Shown here: positions 1 through 12,615 of the stretch, piece after piece
Layout of the letters: each line of letters begins with the position of its first letter
Position numbering within the stretch: position 1 is the stretch's first letter
Source of the DNA: Inhella proteolytica
Lineage (GTDB): Bacteria > Pseudomonadota > Gammaproteobacteria > Burkholderiales > Burkholderiaceae_C
Length of the DNA stretch: 64,000 bases
NCBI RefSeq assembly: GCF_016093275.1
Contig: NZ_JAEDAK010000008.1
Coordinates: 124,001-188,000 of the forward strand
Direction: 5' to 3'
The notes under the pieces: generated by a model
What the model was told of the DNA's origin: nothing
The model's input: only the letters and a program-made list of their open reading frames with translations
Databases searched by the model: none
Program-made: the position numbers and the translations under genes

Positions 1-382
1 AGTCCGGGTCATTGGGCGTCATCAGGGCCTGCAGGATGCGGTCGGGCTCGGCGTACTCGATTGAAGGATCGTCCGCCGCCAGCTGGGCGGCAAAGGCGCG
101 CAGCTCGTCCAGGCTGCCCGCGCGATTGAGCGCGAACACGGTGGCCCCCAGGGCATTGGTCTTGAGCTCGGTCAGCGCCAGCCCGCGTTCCATGCCGATG
201 CGGCTCAGCGCGGGCGAGGGGCGCGCGCCCTCGCGGTACTTGACGATCAGGCGATCCGTCATCTGGGCGGGAGGACTCACGTCCACCCCACCCGCCAGGG
301 CCATGCCCGACCCACCCACTGCGGCCAGCACACAGGCGGCCAGAAAGGTCTGCTTGAAGGCCTTCCGATTGATTACAGCCAT
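1..382 (-). CDS. Subtilisin-like (S8) serine protease, N-terminal part
   Basis: Partial gene running off the left edge; the ATG at 382 is preceded by a strong GGAGGAA ribosome binding site. The visible 127 residues start with a basic n-region and hydrophobic stretch ending in Ala-rich sequence (residues 1-30), a signal peptide. A propeptide-like segment follows, with 'DRLIVKYREGA' near residue 42 and 'IEYAEPDRI' near residue 109 just before 'PNDP'. These are hallmarks of the I9 inhibitor prodomain preceding S8 peptidase domains. The catalytic domain lies outside the window, so protease identity rests on the prodomain. The product should be exported. Confidence 0.72.
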   Translation of the reverse strand, partial: MAVINRKAFKQTFLAACVLAAVGGSGMALAGGVDVSPPAQMTDRLIVKYREGARPSPALSRIGMERGLALTELKTNALGATVFALNRAGSLDELRAFAAQLAADDPSIEYAEPDRILQALMTPNDPD

Positions 383-783
383 GCTTCCTCCGGTTCAGCG
401 ATCCAACTCCCAAGGCGGGGAGCGCGCTACTGCTCGGGGTCAACTGCAAAACGGTTACTGCGGTTACTGCGGGTTCCGGGGCCATCGGCCCCCCAGGGCA
501 CGGCTTGAAGCCCCCGGTACAGCGGGGCGGGAACGCGCGGTTCCCGCCGGGTTCAGCAGCCAGCGCGGGGGCTGGGCTGAGGCGGCGCAGTCTAGGAGGG
601 AGGCTTCGTCAGAGCTGTTACGGAAGATTTCAAACGGGCTGGGATTTGTCCGGGTCGGGGAATTCGGAATACCCGCAACCCCGCGCCGCGTGCAATGGCA
701 TCGGCACGGCGGCTCCGAACCCCGCGCCATGCCGCAACACGCATACTTCGCGCGCCTTGGTTCGCTCAGTTTTCAGCTGCCCC
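383..783. other. Gene-free divergent intergenic region
   Basis: A 401-base stretch between two divergent genes. It holds a 9-base tandem repeat (cggttactg twice, 452-469) and a perfect 8-bp inverted repeat with a 5-base loop (gcgggaac/gttcccgc, 527-547). I see no convincing promoter or small gene; the ORFs that cross it have no ribosome binding sites. Confidence 0.5.
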
Positions 784-2076
784 ATGCCCCCGCCTCGCCG
801 CACCATCTTGTGGGTCGCACTACCCACCTGCCTGGCTGCAGGGCTGCTGGCCGTCTGGCTGCTGCGGCCGCAGACCAGGGTCGAATCCGCAACGCCACCG
901 CTTGCCAAGGCATTGACCGCTGCGCCGCTTGGCACGCCACCTCCACCCGCCATCGGGCCGGCCCGGCTCGTCACACGACCGGCAACTGCTCCCGCCGAAC
1001 CGCAGAGCCGCGAAGCACGCTGGCGCGCACGCGGCCAGGCCTGGTGCGCCAACGGCCAGGCCCTGCTGGCCGCGCAGGCCCAGGGCCAGGCGTCGGCGGC
1101 GCTCATCACCGTGGCCGAGCAATGGCAGGCCGAGCAGGAGCGCGCAGCGCAAGATCTGACGCGGGAATGGGAGCAGCTGCTGCGCGCGCGGCCCGACCCG
1201 CCTTCTCAAGCCACGGCGGATGTGCTCTGGCTGCTCAACCATCCAGGCCATGACCGCTCAGGCGCCCACGCGCGCCTGCAGGCCCTGGCGGAACGCACAC
1301 GCGACCCCTATGTGGTCGGGCTCTCAGCGCACACACTCTGCAAGACCAGCGAGCCGGGCTGCGAAGCCCTGGCCGCGCTGTGGATCGAAGTGGAGCCCAG
1401 CAATCTGCAAGCCCTGCAGCTGCGCCCGCCTGGGGCGCATGCCGCACCAGAAGTGGTCGAACGCTATGCCAGAGCCCTGTTCAGGGGCACGCAGTCGGTC
1501 GACCCACGCATCGAATACCTGCGCCGCCTGGCTGCGCTGGACCCAGCCCCCGGCCCGGGCCTGCAGCGCAGCAGCCAAGTCTTCATCCTGATCGGCATGC
1601 GCGCCGCCTTCGTGGCGCCGCACTGGTCGTCCTTGATCCGGCATTGCCGCGAACGAGTGACCAGCGCAGGCCTGGACTGCGGCGCCTTGGCCGAGCATCT
1701 CTGGAAGCACCAGCGCCAGGATCTGCTGGACGAGGCCCTGCTGCTGGCCCTGGCACGCACGGCACGGCCCGTGCCAGAGCACTGGAAGGATCGCGCACGC
1801 GACACGGAGGCTCGCATGGCGTGGATGAATGGGGACTTCCTGGGCGAGTCCACGGCCTGGATCGAGCAGGAGGCGCGCTGCCATCCCAACTCCGCCGGCG
1901 CGGCCTGGCTGCAGCAGTTGCTGGCCGAAGGCGAGAGCCGGGCCGTAGACGCACGCATGCCGACCTCCACGGCGCAGCGCAACGCACTGAGCCACAAGTA
2001 CCGGCAACAGCGCGGCCGCGGCCTGCTGGAGGAAGCGCCTCAGCCGACGCCGCGCGGCCTCAGCCCGTCCCCCTGA
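784..2076 (+). CDS. Unrecognised membrane-anchored protein
   Basis: 430 residues. I do not recognise the family. The N-terminus has basic residues followed by one hydrophobic helix (about residues 6-25), so it is probably a signal anchor with the remainder in the periplasm. The rest is Ala/Arg/Glu-rich and mostly helical in character, with scattered Cys residues. The start at 784 was chosen because it places the hydrophobic helix at the N-terminus; no clear ribosome binding site precedes it, and the same frame stays open upstream to 505. It is convergent with the nitronate monooxygenase gene. Confidence 0.6.
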   Translation: MPPPRRTILWVALPTCLAAGLLAVWLLRPQTRVESATPPLAKALTAAPLGTPPPPAIGPARLVTRPATAPAEPQSREARWRARGQAWCANGQALLAAQAQGQASAALITVAEQWQAEQERAAQDLTREWEQLLRARPDPPSQATADVLWLLNHPGHDRSGAHARLQALAERTRDPYVVGLSAHTLCKTSEPGCEALAALWIEVEPSNLQALQLRPPGAHAAPEVVERYARALFRGTQSVDPRIEYLRRLAALDPAPGPGLQRSSQVFILIGMRAAFVAPHWSSLIRHCRERVTSAGLDCGALAEHLWKHQRQDLLDEALLLALARTARPVPEHWKDRARDTEARMAWMNGDFLGESTAWIEQEARCHPNSAGAAWLQQLLAEGESRAVDARMPTSTAQRNALSHKYRQQRGRGLLEEAPQPTPRGLSPSP

Positions 2077-2091
2077 AGGCCGCGCCGCTGT

Positions 2092-3045
2092 TCAGAGCTT
2101 CAAGCGCTCGCGTGCGGCGCGGTACTCGCGCGCCAGGCGTTCCACCAACGCCGCGGTAGGCAGCACTTCCTTGATAGGCGCAATGCCCTGGCCGCAGCCC
2201 CAGATGTCCTTCCAGGCCTTGGCCGCGGCGCCGCCGCCGAAGTTCATCTTGCTGGGGTCGGATTCCGGCAGGTTTTCGGGGTCCAGGCCGGCGCGCTCGA
2301 TGGAGCCACGCAGGTAGTTACCGTGCACACCGGTGAACAGGTTCGTGTAGACGATGTCGTCACTCGTCCCGCCCACGATCTCCGCCTTGTACTCGGGCGT
2401 GGCGCGCGCCTCTTCGGTGGCGATGAAGGCCGAGCCGATGTAGGCCAGGTCCGCCCCCATGGCCTGGGCGGCCAGGATGCCGTCACCGGTGCCGATGGCG
2501 CCGGAAAGCAGCAGGGGACCATCGAACCACTCACGGATCTCCTGGATCAGCGGGATCGGGTTCTTCACGCCGGCGTGGCCACCCGCGCCCGCGGCCACGG
2601 CGATCAGGCCGTCGGCGCCCTTCTCGATTGCCTTCTTGGCGAACTTGTTGTTGATGATGTCGTGCAGCACGATGCCGCCCCAGTCGTGCACCGCCTGGTT
2701 GATGTCTTCACGTGCACCCAGGCTGGTGATGACGATGGGCACCTTGTACTTGGCGCACACCGCCATGTCGTGCTCCAGGCGGTCATTGCTCTTGTGCACG
2801 ATCTGGTTGATGGCGAACGGCGCCGCCGGGGCCTCCGGATGCGCGCGGTCGTGCGCGGCCAGGGCCTCGGTGATCTCGGCCAGCCAGTCGTCCAGCAACT
2901 CGGCCGGCCGCGCATTGAGCGCCGGCATGGAGCCGACGATGCCGGCCTTGCATTGGGCGATCACCAGCGCCGGCACCGAGACGATGAACATCGGCGAGGC
3001 CACCACCGGCAGCCGCAGGCCCTGCAGGATCGGGGGCAAAGCCAT
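2092..3045 (-). CDS. Nitronate monooxygenase family protein
   Basis: 317 residues, usual length for the FMN-dependent NPD/nitronate monooxygenase family (TIM barrel). The N-terminus has the typical 'LPVVASPMFIVS' segment. A glycine-rich phosphate-binding part 'GLIAVAAGAGGHAG' occurs near residue 146, and 'LLLSGAIGTG' and 'MGADLAYIGSAF' near residues 178-205 match FMN-binding loops. The family oxidises alkyl nitronates; many members have unknown physiological substrates. The gene directly follows the acyl-CoA dehydrogenase (the start codon abuts its stop), so it is probably the last gene of the etfBA-acd operon. Confidence 0.85.
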   Translation of the reverse strand: MALPPILQGLRLPVVASPMFIVSVPALVIAQCKAGIVGSMPALNARPAELLDDWLAEITEALAAHDRAHPEAPAAPFAINQIVHKSNDRLEHDMAVCAKYKVPIVITSLGAREDINQAVHDWGGIVLHDIINNKFAKKAIEKGADGLIAVAAGAGGHAGVKNPIPLIQEIREWFDGPLLLSGAIGTGDGILAAQAMGADLAYIGSAFIATEEARATPEYKAEIVGGTSDDIVYTNLFTGVHGNYLRGSIERAGLDPENLPESDPSKMNFGGGAAAKAWKDIWGCGQGIAPIKEVLPTAALVERLAREYRAARERLKL

Positions 3046-4820
3046 CAGAAGGCCTCCAGCGGCAGCGCCAGGGCAGAGCCGGCGCCGTTCAGCACCGCAT
3101 CGCGCAGCGCCGCGGTGCGCGGCAGGATGTGCTCGGCATAGAAGCGCGCGGTGGTGATCTTGGCCTGCATGAAGGCGGCGTCCTGGCCAGCGGCCAATTC
3201 CTTCTCGGCCACCAGCAGGCTGCGCGCCAGCTGCCAGCCCGCCACCAGATTGCCGGCCAGCATCAGGTAAGGCACCGAGCCGGCGAAGACGGCGTTGGGG
3301 TTGCTCTTGCCCTGCTCGGCCATGTAGTCCACCACGGCCAGGTAGGCCTGGCGGGCATGGCTGAGGTTGGCACGCACGGCGTGTGCGGCCTCGCCGCCCT
3401 GCGCCAGCTCCAGCTCCGTGGCTTCCACCAGGGCCGCGATGGAGCGGGCGTACTGGCCACCGTCGCGCAGGGTCTTGCGGCCCACCAGATCGTTGGCCTG
3501 GATGGCGGTGGTGCCCTCGTAGATGGTGAGGATCTTGGCGTCGCGGTAATGCTGGGCCGCACCGGTTTCCTCGATGAAGCCCATGCCGCCATGGATCTGC
3601 ACGCCCAGCGAGGTGACCTCATGGCTGGCTTCGGTGCTGTAGCCCTTCACCAGCGGCACCAGGAACTCGTAGAAGGCCTGCGCCTGTTTGTCGCCCGCCG
3701 CATGGGTGCGGTCGTAGGCGGCCGCGGCCACGCTGGCCATGGCGCGGCAGCCCTCGGTCAGGGCGCGCATGGTCATCAGCATGCGGCGCACATCGGGGTG
3801 GTGAATGATGGTGGCCGCGCCCGGCTGCGAGCCATCCACCGGGCGGCTCTGCACGCGGTCCTTCGCGTAGGCCACGGCCTGCTGGTAGGCGCGCTCGCTC
3901 AGCGCCAAGCCCTGCACGCCCACGCCGTAGCGCGCCGCGTTCATCATGATGAACATGTACTCCAGGCCCCGGTTCTCCTCGCCCACCAGGTAACCCACCG
4001 CGCCGCCGTGGTCGCCAAACTGCAGCACGGCCGTGGGGCTGGCCTTGATGCCCAGCTTGTGCTCGATGGAGACGCAGTGCACGTCGTTGCGCGCGCCGAG
4101 CGAACCATCGCCATTCACCAGGAACTTGGGCACCACGAAGAGGCTGATGCCCTTCACGCCCGCCGGCGCGCCGGGCACGCGGGCCAGCACCAGATGGACG
4201 ATGTTCTCGGCCATGTCGTGCTCGCCATAGGTGATGAAGATCTTGGTGCCGAAGACCTTGTAAGTGCCATCACCCTGCGGCTCGGCGCGCGTGCGCACCA
4301 GGGCCAGGTCGGAGCCGGCCTGCGGCTCGGTCAGGTTCATGGAACCCGTCCAGCTGCCGTCGATCATCTTGGGGATATAGCGGGTCTTGAGCTCATCGCT
4401 GCCGGCCGTCAGCAGGGCCTCGATGGCGCCGTCGGTGAGCAGCGGGCACAGCGCGAAGCTCAGGTTGGCGCTGTTCACCAGCTCCTGACAGGCCGCAGCG
4501 ATGACCTTGGGCAGGCCTTGGCCGCCGAACTCGGTGGGGTGCACCAGGCCCTGCCAACCGCCCTCCACGTACTGGCGGAAGGCCTCCTTGAAGCCCGGCG
4601 TGGTGGTGACCTGGCCGTCGGCCCAGCTGCTCGGGTTCTTGTCGCCCGCATGGTTCAGCGGGGCGATGACGTCCTGGCACAGCTTGGCGCACTCTTCCAG
4701 CACCGCCTGTGCGGTGTCCAGGCCGGCATCGGCAAAGGCGGGGATCTGGGTCAGGCTGTCCAGCTCGGCCAGATGGGCCATGTTGAACAGCAGGTCCTTG
4801 ACGGGGGCGGTGTAGCTCAT
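3045..4820 (-). CDS. Acyl-CoA dehydrogenase, long form with C-terminal extension
   Basis: 591 residues, longer than the roughly 380-residue core acyl-CoA dehydrogenases and typical of the subgroup with an extra C-terminal domain. Visible motifs are 'MNLTEPQAGSDL' (FAD/substrate-binding signature near residue 160), 'FITYGEHDM', and 'QIHGGMGFIEETG' with 'YEGTTAIQANDL' in the C-terminal part of the core. It should catalyse the FAD-linked first step of beta-oxidation and pass electrons to the ETF encoded immediately upstream. Substrate chain length cannot be told from sequence. An intrinsic terminator lies between it and etfA, so expression may be reduced relative to etfBA. Confidence 0.92.
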   Translation of the reverse strand: MSYTAPVKDLLFNMAHLAELDSLTQIPAFADAGLDTAQAVLEECAKLCQDVIAPLNHAGDKNPSSWADGQVTTTPGFKEAFRQYVEGGWQGLVHPTEFGGQGLPKVIAAACQELVNSANLSFALCPLLTDGAIEALLTAGSDELKTRYIPKMIDGSWTGSMNLTEPQAGSDLALVRTRAEPQGDGTYKVFGTKIFITYGEHDMAENIVHLVLARVPGAPAGVKGISLFVVPKFLVNGDGSLGARNDVHCVSIEHKLGIKASPTAVLQFGDHGGAVGYLVGEENRGLEYMFIMMNAARYGVGVQGLALSERAYQQAVAYAKDRVQSRPVDGSQPGAATIIHHPDVRRMLMTMRALTEGCRAMASVAAAAYDRTHAAGDKQAQAFYEFLVPLVKGYSTEASHEVTSLGVQIHGGMGFIEETGAAQHYRDAKILTIYEGTTAIQANDLVGRKTLRDGGQYARSIAALVEATELELAQGGEAAHAVRANLSHARQAYLAVVDYMAEQGKSNPNAVFAGSVPYLMLAGNLVAGWQLARSLLVAEKELAAGQDAAFMQAKITTARFYAEHILPRTAALRDAVLNGAGSALALPLEAF

Positions 4821-4839
4821 GGGGTGGCTTTCGGGAATG

Positions 4840-4872
4840 AAAAAGGCGCCGGCACCCTCTGGTGGCGGCGCC
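4840..4872 (-). terminator. Intrinsic terminator between etfA and the acyl-CoA dehydrogenase
   Basis: Perfect-spaced hairpin: arms ggcgccggcacc (4845-4856) and ggtggcggcgcc (4861-4872) with one mismatch and a 4-base loop. On the minus strand it is followed by five T. It lies inside an apparent operon and so probably acts as a partial terminator. Confidence 0.75.
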
Positions 4873-4893
4873 TCGGAATCAGGCTGGGTCGGT

Positions 4894-5823
4894 TTACAGG
4901 CTGTTGACCAACTCGGGCACGGCGGTGAACAGATCGGCCTCGAGGCCGTAGTCCGCCACGCTGAAGATCGGCGCTTCCGGATCCTTGTTGATCGCCACGA
5001 TCACCTTGGAGTCCTTCATGCCCGCCAGGTGCTGGATGGCACCGCTGATGCCGCAGGCGATGTAGAGCTGCGGCGCGACGATCTTGCCGGTCTGACCGAC
5101 CTGCCAGTCGTTCGGGGCGTAGCCCGCATCCACGGCGGCACGGCTGGCACCCAGGGCGGCGTTCAGCTTGTCGGCCAGCGGGGTCAGCACGGTGTTGAAC
5201 TGGTCGCTCGACCCCAGGGCCCGGCCACCGGAGACGATGATCTTCGCGGCGGTCAACTCGGGGCGGTCGCTCTTGGTCTGCTCGCGGCCCACAAAGCTGC
5301 TCTTGCCCGAGTCGGTGACGGCGGGGATGGACTCCACCGCGGCGCTGCCGCCTGCGGCGGCGGCATCAAAGCCAGTCGTGCGCACGGTGATGACCTTCAC
5401 GGCATCGACCGATTGCACGGTGGCGATGGCGTTGCCGGCGTAGATCGGGCGCTCGAAGGTGTCGGCGCTGATGACCTTGGTGATGTCGCTGATCTGCGCC
5501 ACATCCAGCAGGGCGGCCACGCGCGGGGCGGCGTTCTTGCCGCTGGCGGTGGCCGGGAACAGGATGTGCGTGTAGCCCGAGGCCAAGGCCACCACCTGGG
5601 CGGCCAGGTTCTCGGCCAGGCCTTCGGCCAGCGAGGCGCCATCGGCATGCAGCACCTTGGCCACACCCGCCAGCTGCGCCGCCGCAGCGGCAGCGGCCGC
5701 GGCGTTGTGGCCAGCCACCAGGACGTGCACATCGCCGCCGCAGGCCGCAGCGGCCGTGACGGTGTTCAGGGTGGCGCCCTTCAGGGTGCCATGGTCGTGT
5801 TCGGCAATGACGAGGACGGACAT
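4894..5823 (-). CDS. etfA: Electron transfer flavoprotein alpha subunit
   Basis: 309 residues from the ATG at 5823, two bases after the etfB stop. The protein starts '[12 protein letters not shown]', the standard ETF-alpha N-terminus. The C-terminal FAD domain shows '[10 protein letters not shown]' (near residue 196), '[18 protein letters not shown]' and '[16 protein letters not shown]', which bind FAD. It forms a heterodimer with EtfB and carries electrons from acyl-CoA dehydrogenases to ETF-ubiquinone oxidoreductase. A much longer frame extends upstream, but it only overlaps etfB out of phase. Confidence 0.96.
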   Translation of the reverse strand: MSVLVIAEHDHGTLKGATLNTVTAAAACGGDVHVLVAGHNAAAAAAAAAQLAGVAKVLHADGASLAEGLAENLAAQVVALASGYTHILFPATASGKNAAPRVAALLDVAQISDITKVISADTFERPIYAGNAIATVQSVDAVKVITVRTTGFDAAAAGGSAAVESIPAVTDSGKSSFVGREQTKSDRPELTAAKIIVSGGRALGSSDQFNTVLTPLADKLNAALGASRAAVDAGYAPNDWQVGQTGKIVAPQLYIACGISGAIQHLAGMKDSKVIVAINKDPEAPIFSVADYGLEADLFTAVPELVNSL

Positions 5824-5825
5824 CT

Positions 5826-6575
5826 TCAGATCACCTTGGCTTCGTTCTTGAGCTTGCTCACCAGCGTGGCGACGTCGGGCACCTTGATGCCGGCGCTGCG
5901 CTTGGCCGGCTCCATGACCTTCAGGGTCTTGATGCGCGGGGTCACGTCGACGCCCAGATCGGCCGGCTTGACGACGTCGAGCGGCTTCTTCTTGGCCTTC
6001 ATGATGTTGGGCAGAGTGACGTAGCGCGGCTCGTTCAGGCGCAGGTCGGTGGTCACCACGGCCGGCAGGGCCAGCTTGACGGTTTCCAGGCCGCCGTCCA
6101 CCTCGCGCGTCACGTTCACGCCACCATCCACGGCCTCGACCTTGGAGGCAAAGGTGCCTTGCGGCATGCCGGTCAGCGCGGCCAGCATCTGGCCGGTCTG
6201 GTTGCAGTCGTCGTCGATGGCCTGCTTGCCCAGGATGACGAGCTGCGGCTGCTCCTTGTCGACCAGGGCCTTGAGCAGCTTGGCCACGGCCAGGGGCTGC
6301 AACTCGGCGTCGGTCTCGACCAGGATGGCGCGGTCGGCGCCGATGGCCATGGCGGTGCGCAGGGTCTCCTGGCACTGCGTGACGCCGCAGGAGACGGCGA
6401 TGATCTCGGTGACGACGCCCTTTTCCTTCAGACGCACGGCCTCTTCGACGGCGATTTCATCGAAGGGGTTCATCGACATCTTGACGTTGGCGATGTCCAC
6501 ACCGGTGCCGTCGCTCTTGACGCGCACCTTGACGTTGTAATCGACGACCCGCTTGACGGGCACCAGCACTTTCAT
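5826..6575 (-). CDS. etfB: Electron transfer flavoprotein beta subunit
   Basis: 249 residues, standard length. It begins '[18 protein letters not shown]', contains '[17 protein letters not shown]' and the AMP-binding region '[19 protein letters not shown]' near residue 120. It is the first gene of the etfB-etfA-acd-nmo unit. A -10-like TAGAAT lies at 6606-6611, and a 24-bp palindrome (6660-6683) lies upstream between this gene and the divergent murI. Confidence 0.97.
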   Translation of the reverse strand: MKVLVPVKRVVDYNVKVRVKSDGTGVDIANVKMSMNPFDEIAVEEAVRLKEKGVVTEIIAVSCGVTQCQETLRTAMAIGADRAILVETDAELQPLAVAKLLKALVDKEQPQLVILGKQAIDDDCNQTGQMLAALTGMPQGTFASKVEAVDGGVNVTREVDGGLETVKLALPAVVTTDLRLNEPRYVTLPNIMKAKKKPLDVVKPADLGVDVTPRIKTLKVMEPAKRSAGIKVPDVATLVSKLKNEAKVI

Positions 6576-6659
6576 CCCGGTCTCCAGAAGGGAAAAACTG
6601 CGGGCATTCTAGGGGTCGCCCCCAGGGGGAACGGGTGGTTTCAGGGCAAACCTGCGGCG

Positions 6660-6683
6660 AAAATAGAACGGTCGTTCTATTTT
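6660..6683. promoter_or_regulatory. Perfect 10-bp palindromic operator, TetR type
   Basis: Arms aaaatagaac and gttctatttt separated by ggtc: a perfect 10-bp inverted repeat. The size and the GAACGnnCGTTC core resemble operators bound by TetR-family repressors of fatty-acid oxidation genes. It sits between divergent etfB and murI. The regulator is not encoded in the window; the assignment to TetR is inference. Confidence 0.7.
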
Positions 6684-6708
6684 TTGTGCAGGGTCAAAAG
6701 GACAGGAT

Positions 6709-7494
6709 GTGAGCGCATCGGTGGGGGTGTTTGATTCCGGCGTGGGCGGGCTGAGCGTGCTGGCCGCACTGCGCGACGCCCTGCCGGGCGTGCCCTTGCA
6801 CTACATCGCCGACAGCGCCAACGCACCCTATGGCGAGCGCAGCCGCGAGTTCATCACCGAACGCAGCCTGGCGCTGACCCAGCACCTGCGCGATCAGGGC
6901 GCCGCCCTGGTGGTGGTGGCCTGCAACACCGCCACCGCCGCCGCCGCCGACGCACTCCGCTGCCAACACCCCGATCTACCCATCGTCGGGATCGAACCCG
7001 GCATCAAGCCCGCCGCGGCGGCCAGCCGCAACGGCCGGGTCGGTGTGCTGGCGACCACCGCCACGGTGAACAGCGCACGCTTCCAGGCGCTGATCGAACG
7101 CCATGCGGCCGGCGCGCAGATCACCGCGGTTGCTTGCTCGGGGGTGGTGAAGCACATCGAAGAGGGTGACCTCGACAGCCCGGCCTTGCGCGAATTGGTG
7201 GCGCGCTACTGCGCGCCGCTCAAGCTGGCCGGTGTGGACACCGCCTTGCTCGGCTGCACGCACTACCCGTTCATCCGCACGCTCTGGCAAGCCGAGCTGG
7301 GCCCGGGGGTGCAATTGCTGCAGATCGAGGAGGCGGTGGCCCTGCAGGCGGCAAGGCTGTGGTCCACCCCCTTACGGGCTGCCGCGCCCGCGCCAATTCG
7401 GCTGGCCACCACCGGCGAACCGGCGGTACTGGAGCGCTTGGCGCGCGAAGGGCTGGGCTGGGAGGGGTTTGCGCTGGAGCGCTGCACCGTCTGA
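6709..7494 (+). CDS. murI: Glutamate racemase
   Basis: 261 residues, GTG start. Converts L- to D-glutamate for peptidoglycan. The motif 'VGVFDSGVGGLSVLAAL' holds the conserved Asp-Ser; the two catalytic cysteines are in 'VVACNTATAAA' (near residue 73) and 'LLGCTHYPFI' (near residue 184). The stop lies 16 bases from the end of the convergent tRNA cluster; a 6-bp hairpin without a T-run (7496-7511) sits there. It is divergent from etfB and shares the palindromic operator region. Confidence 0.95.
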   Translation: MSASVGVFDSGVGGLSVLAALRDALPGVPLHYIADSANAPYGERSREFITERSLALTQHLRDQGAALVVVACNTATAAAADALRCQHPDLPIVGIEPGIKPAAAASRNGRVGVLATTATVNSARFQALIERHAAGAQITAVACSGVVKHIEEGDLDSPALRELVARYCAPLKLAGVDTALLGCTHYPFIRTLWQAELGPGVQLLQIEEAVALQAARLWSTPLRAAAPAPIRLATTGEPAVLERLAREGLGWEGFALERCTV

Positions 7495-7510
7495 AAGCGG
7501 CGGGCGCCGC

Positions 7511-7602
7511 TGGTGCCTGGGACGGGACTCGAACCCGTACGGCCCTTTTCAGGAACCGGCGGAGTTTAAGTCCGCTGCGTCTACCGATTTCGCCACCCAG
7601 GC
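7511..7602 (-). tRNA. tRNA-Leu (TAA)
   Basis: 92 bases including the encoded CCA. Acceptor GCCTGGG pairs with CCCAGGC; long variable arm typical of Leu; anticodon TAA in the loop 'ACTTAAA'. Last gene of the tRNA cluster. Confidence 0.95.
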
Positions 7603-7622
7603 TGGGTAGCGGGGCATTGTGC

Positions 7623-7698
7623 TGGAGCGGGAAACGAGGCTCGAACTCGCGACCTCAACCTTGGCAAGGTTGCGCTCTACCAACTGAGCTATTCCCGC
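7623..7698 (-). tRNA. tRNA-Gly (GCC), copy 1
   Basis: 76 bases with encoded CCA, acceptor GCGGGAA, anticodon GCC. The sequence is identical to the copies at 7729 and 7964. Confidence 0.96.
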
Positions 7699-7728
7699 CT
7701 AGCCGCGCGAGGCGCACGGCACAGCATC

Positions 7729-7804
7729 TGGAGCGGGAAACGAGGCTCGAACTCGCGACCTCAACCTTGGCAAGGTTGCGCTCTACCAACTGAGCTATTC
7801 CCGC
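7729..7804 (-). tRNA. tRNA-Gly (GCC), copy 2
   Basis: 76 bases, identical to the other two Gly copies. Spacing to copy 1 is 30 bases. Confidence 0.96.
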
Positions 7805-7818
7805 AAACAAACTGTTCC

Positions 7819-7892
7819 TGGAGGCGCGGTCCGGAGTCGAACCGGACTGACCGGATTTGCAATCCGGGGCATAACCGCTTTGCTACCGCGCC
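7819..7892 (-). tRNA. tRNA-Cys (GCA)
   Basis: 74 bases with encoded CCA. Acceptor GGCGCGG pairs with CCGCGCC; anticodon GCA in 'TTGCAAA'. It lies between tRNA-Gly copies 2 and 3. Confidence 0.96.
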
Positions 7893-7925
7893 GCTGTGAC
7901 CAGTCCCCGGTTGGTGACCGGGATG

Positions 7926-7953
7926 AAAAAGGGAGCCGGTCAAGCTCCCCTTT
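7926..7953 (-). terminator. Intrinsic terminator inside the tRNA cluster
   Basis: Inverted repeat gggagc / gctccc with a 7-base loop; the minus strand continues with five T. It follows tRNA-Gly copy 3, separating it from the tRNA-Cys and other genes downstream. Confidence 0.6.
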
Positions 7954-7963
7954 TCGGAATTCT

Positions 7964-8039
7964 TGGAGCGGGAAACGAGGCTCGAACTCGCGACCTCAAC
8001 CTTGGCAAGGTTGCGCTCTACCAACTGAGCTATTCCCGC
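7964..8039 (-). tRNA. tRNA-Gly (GCC), copy 3
   Basis: 76 bases, identical to copies 1 and 2. First tRNA of the cluster, downstream of a recognisable promoter. Confidence 0.96.
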
Positions 8040-8094
8040 ACCGACCCTTTTCAGGGCTTCGCCTATTGCATTGCTGCTGTCAGCGAAGTCGCAC

Positions 8095-8124
8095 ATTCTA
8101 TACGCGAAATTTATGGCTCGACAA
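8095..8124 (-). promoter_or_regulatory. Sigma-70-type promoter for the tRNA cluster
   Basis: On the minus strand, TTGTCG (8119-8124) and TATAGA (8097-8102) with a 16-base spacer, or TAGAAT (8095-8100) with 18. This places a start about 50 bases before tRNA-Gly copy 3. Confidence 0.55.
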
Positions 8125-8144
8125 GCGGGCCGCCCGTCTTCGCG

Positions 8145-10553
<2,409 letters not shown>

Positions 10554-10655
10554 TGGGGAATCCTTCTTGGCTTGAGGCCGGCTAGACACCGGCCTCGGTC
10601 AGACCCATGTGGGGCCATAGGGCGCCGCCACAAGGGCGGCGCGGTGCCAATGCGT

Positions 10656-11921
<1,266 letters not shown>

Positions 11922-12006
11922 GGGGTGTCTCTCGGCGGCTGGGGTGCGGTCGATGATAGACCAGCCCCCCCAGGGCCCTGTCAAGTGAAAAACCGCGCTT
12001 GGCGCC

Positions 12007-12615
12007 TCAGGCGCGGCGCTCGACGACCTTGTCGATCAGGCCATAGTCGACCGCCTCGGCGGCGGACATGAAGTAGTCGCGCTCGGTGTCGTTCTGGATC
12101 TTGTCCAGCGCCTGGCCGGTGCGGTCGGCCAGGATTTTGTTCAGCTGCTCGCGGGTCTTCAGGATTTCGCGGGCATGGATCTCGATGTCAGTCGCCTGCC
12201 CCTGCGCACCACCCAGCGGCTGGTGGATCATGATCTTCGAGTTGGGCAACGCGAAACGCTTCCCCTTCTCGCCGGCCGCCAGCAGGAAGGCGCCCATGCT
12301 GGCAGCCATGCCCAGGCACAGGGTACTGACCTGCGGCTTGATGAACTGCATGGTGTCGAAGATCGACAGGCCGGCGCTGACCGAGCCGCCGGGCGAGTTG
12401 ATGTAGAGCGAGATGTCCTTGTCCGGGTTCTCGCTCTCCAGGAACAGCAATTGCGCCACGACTAGATTGGCCGTCGCATCGTTGACCGGCCCGACCAGGA
12501 ACACGATGCGCTCGCGCAGCAGGCGGCTGTAAATGTCGTACGCACGCTCGCCACGGCCGGATTGCTCGATGACGATGGGCACCATACCCAGATTGCTCGT
12601 TTCCAACGCGCTCAT
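12007..12615 (-). CDS. clpP: ATP-dependent Clp protease proteolytic subunit
   Basis: 202 residues, typical length. The catalytic Ser lies in '[11 protein letters not shown]' (near residue 102), His in 'IMIHQPLGG' (near 127) and Asp in the 'NDTERDYFM' region. It forms the double-heptamer protease chamber served by ClpX. Lies between tig and clpX in the conserved order. Confidence 0.97.
   Translation of the reverse strand: MSALETSNLGMVPIVIEQSGRGERAYDIYSRLLRERIVFLVGPVNDATANLVVAQLLFLESENPDKDISLYINSPGGSVSAGLSIFDTMQFIKPQVSTLCLGMAASMGAFLLAAGEKGKRFALPNSKIMIHQPLGGAQGQATDIEIHAREILKTREQLNKILADRTGQALDKIQNDTERDYFMSAAEAVDYGLIDKVVERRA

Noticed and set aside
12-1253. 413-codon plus-strand frame at the left edge
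   Set aside because: Overlaps the better supported protease gene and the start of the membrane-anchored gene in other frames; Arg/Ala-rich shadow.
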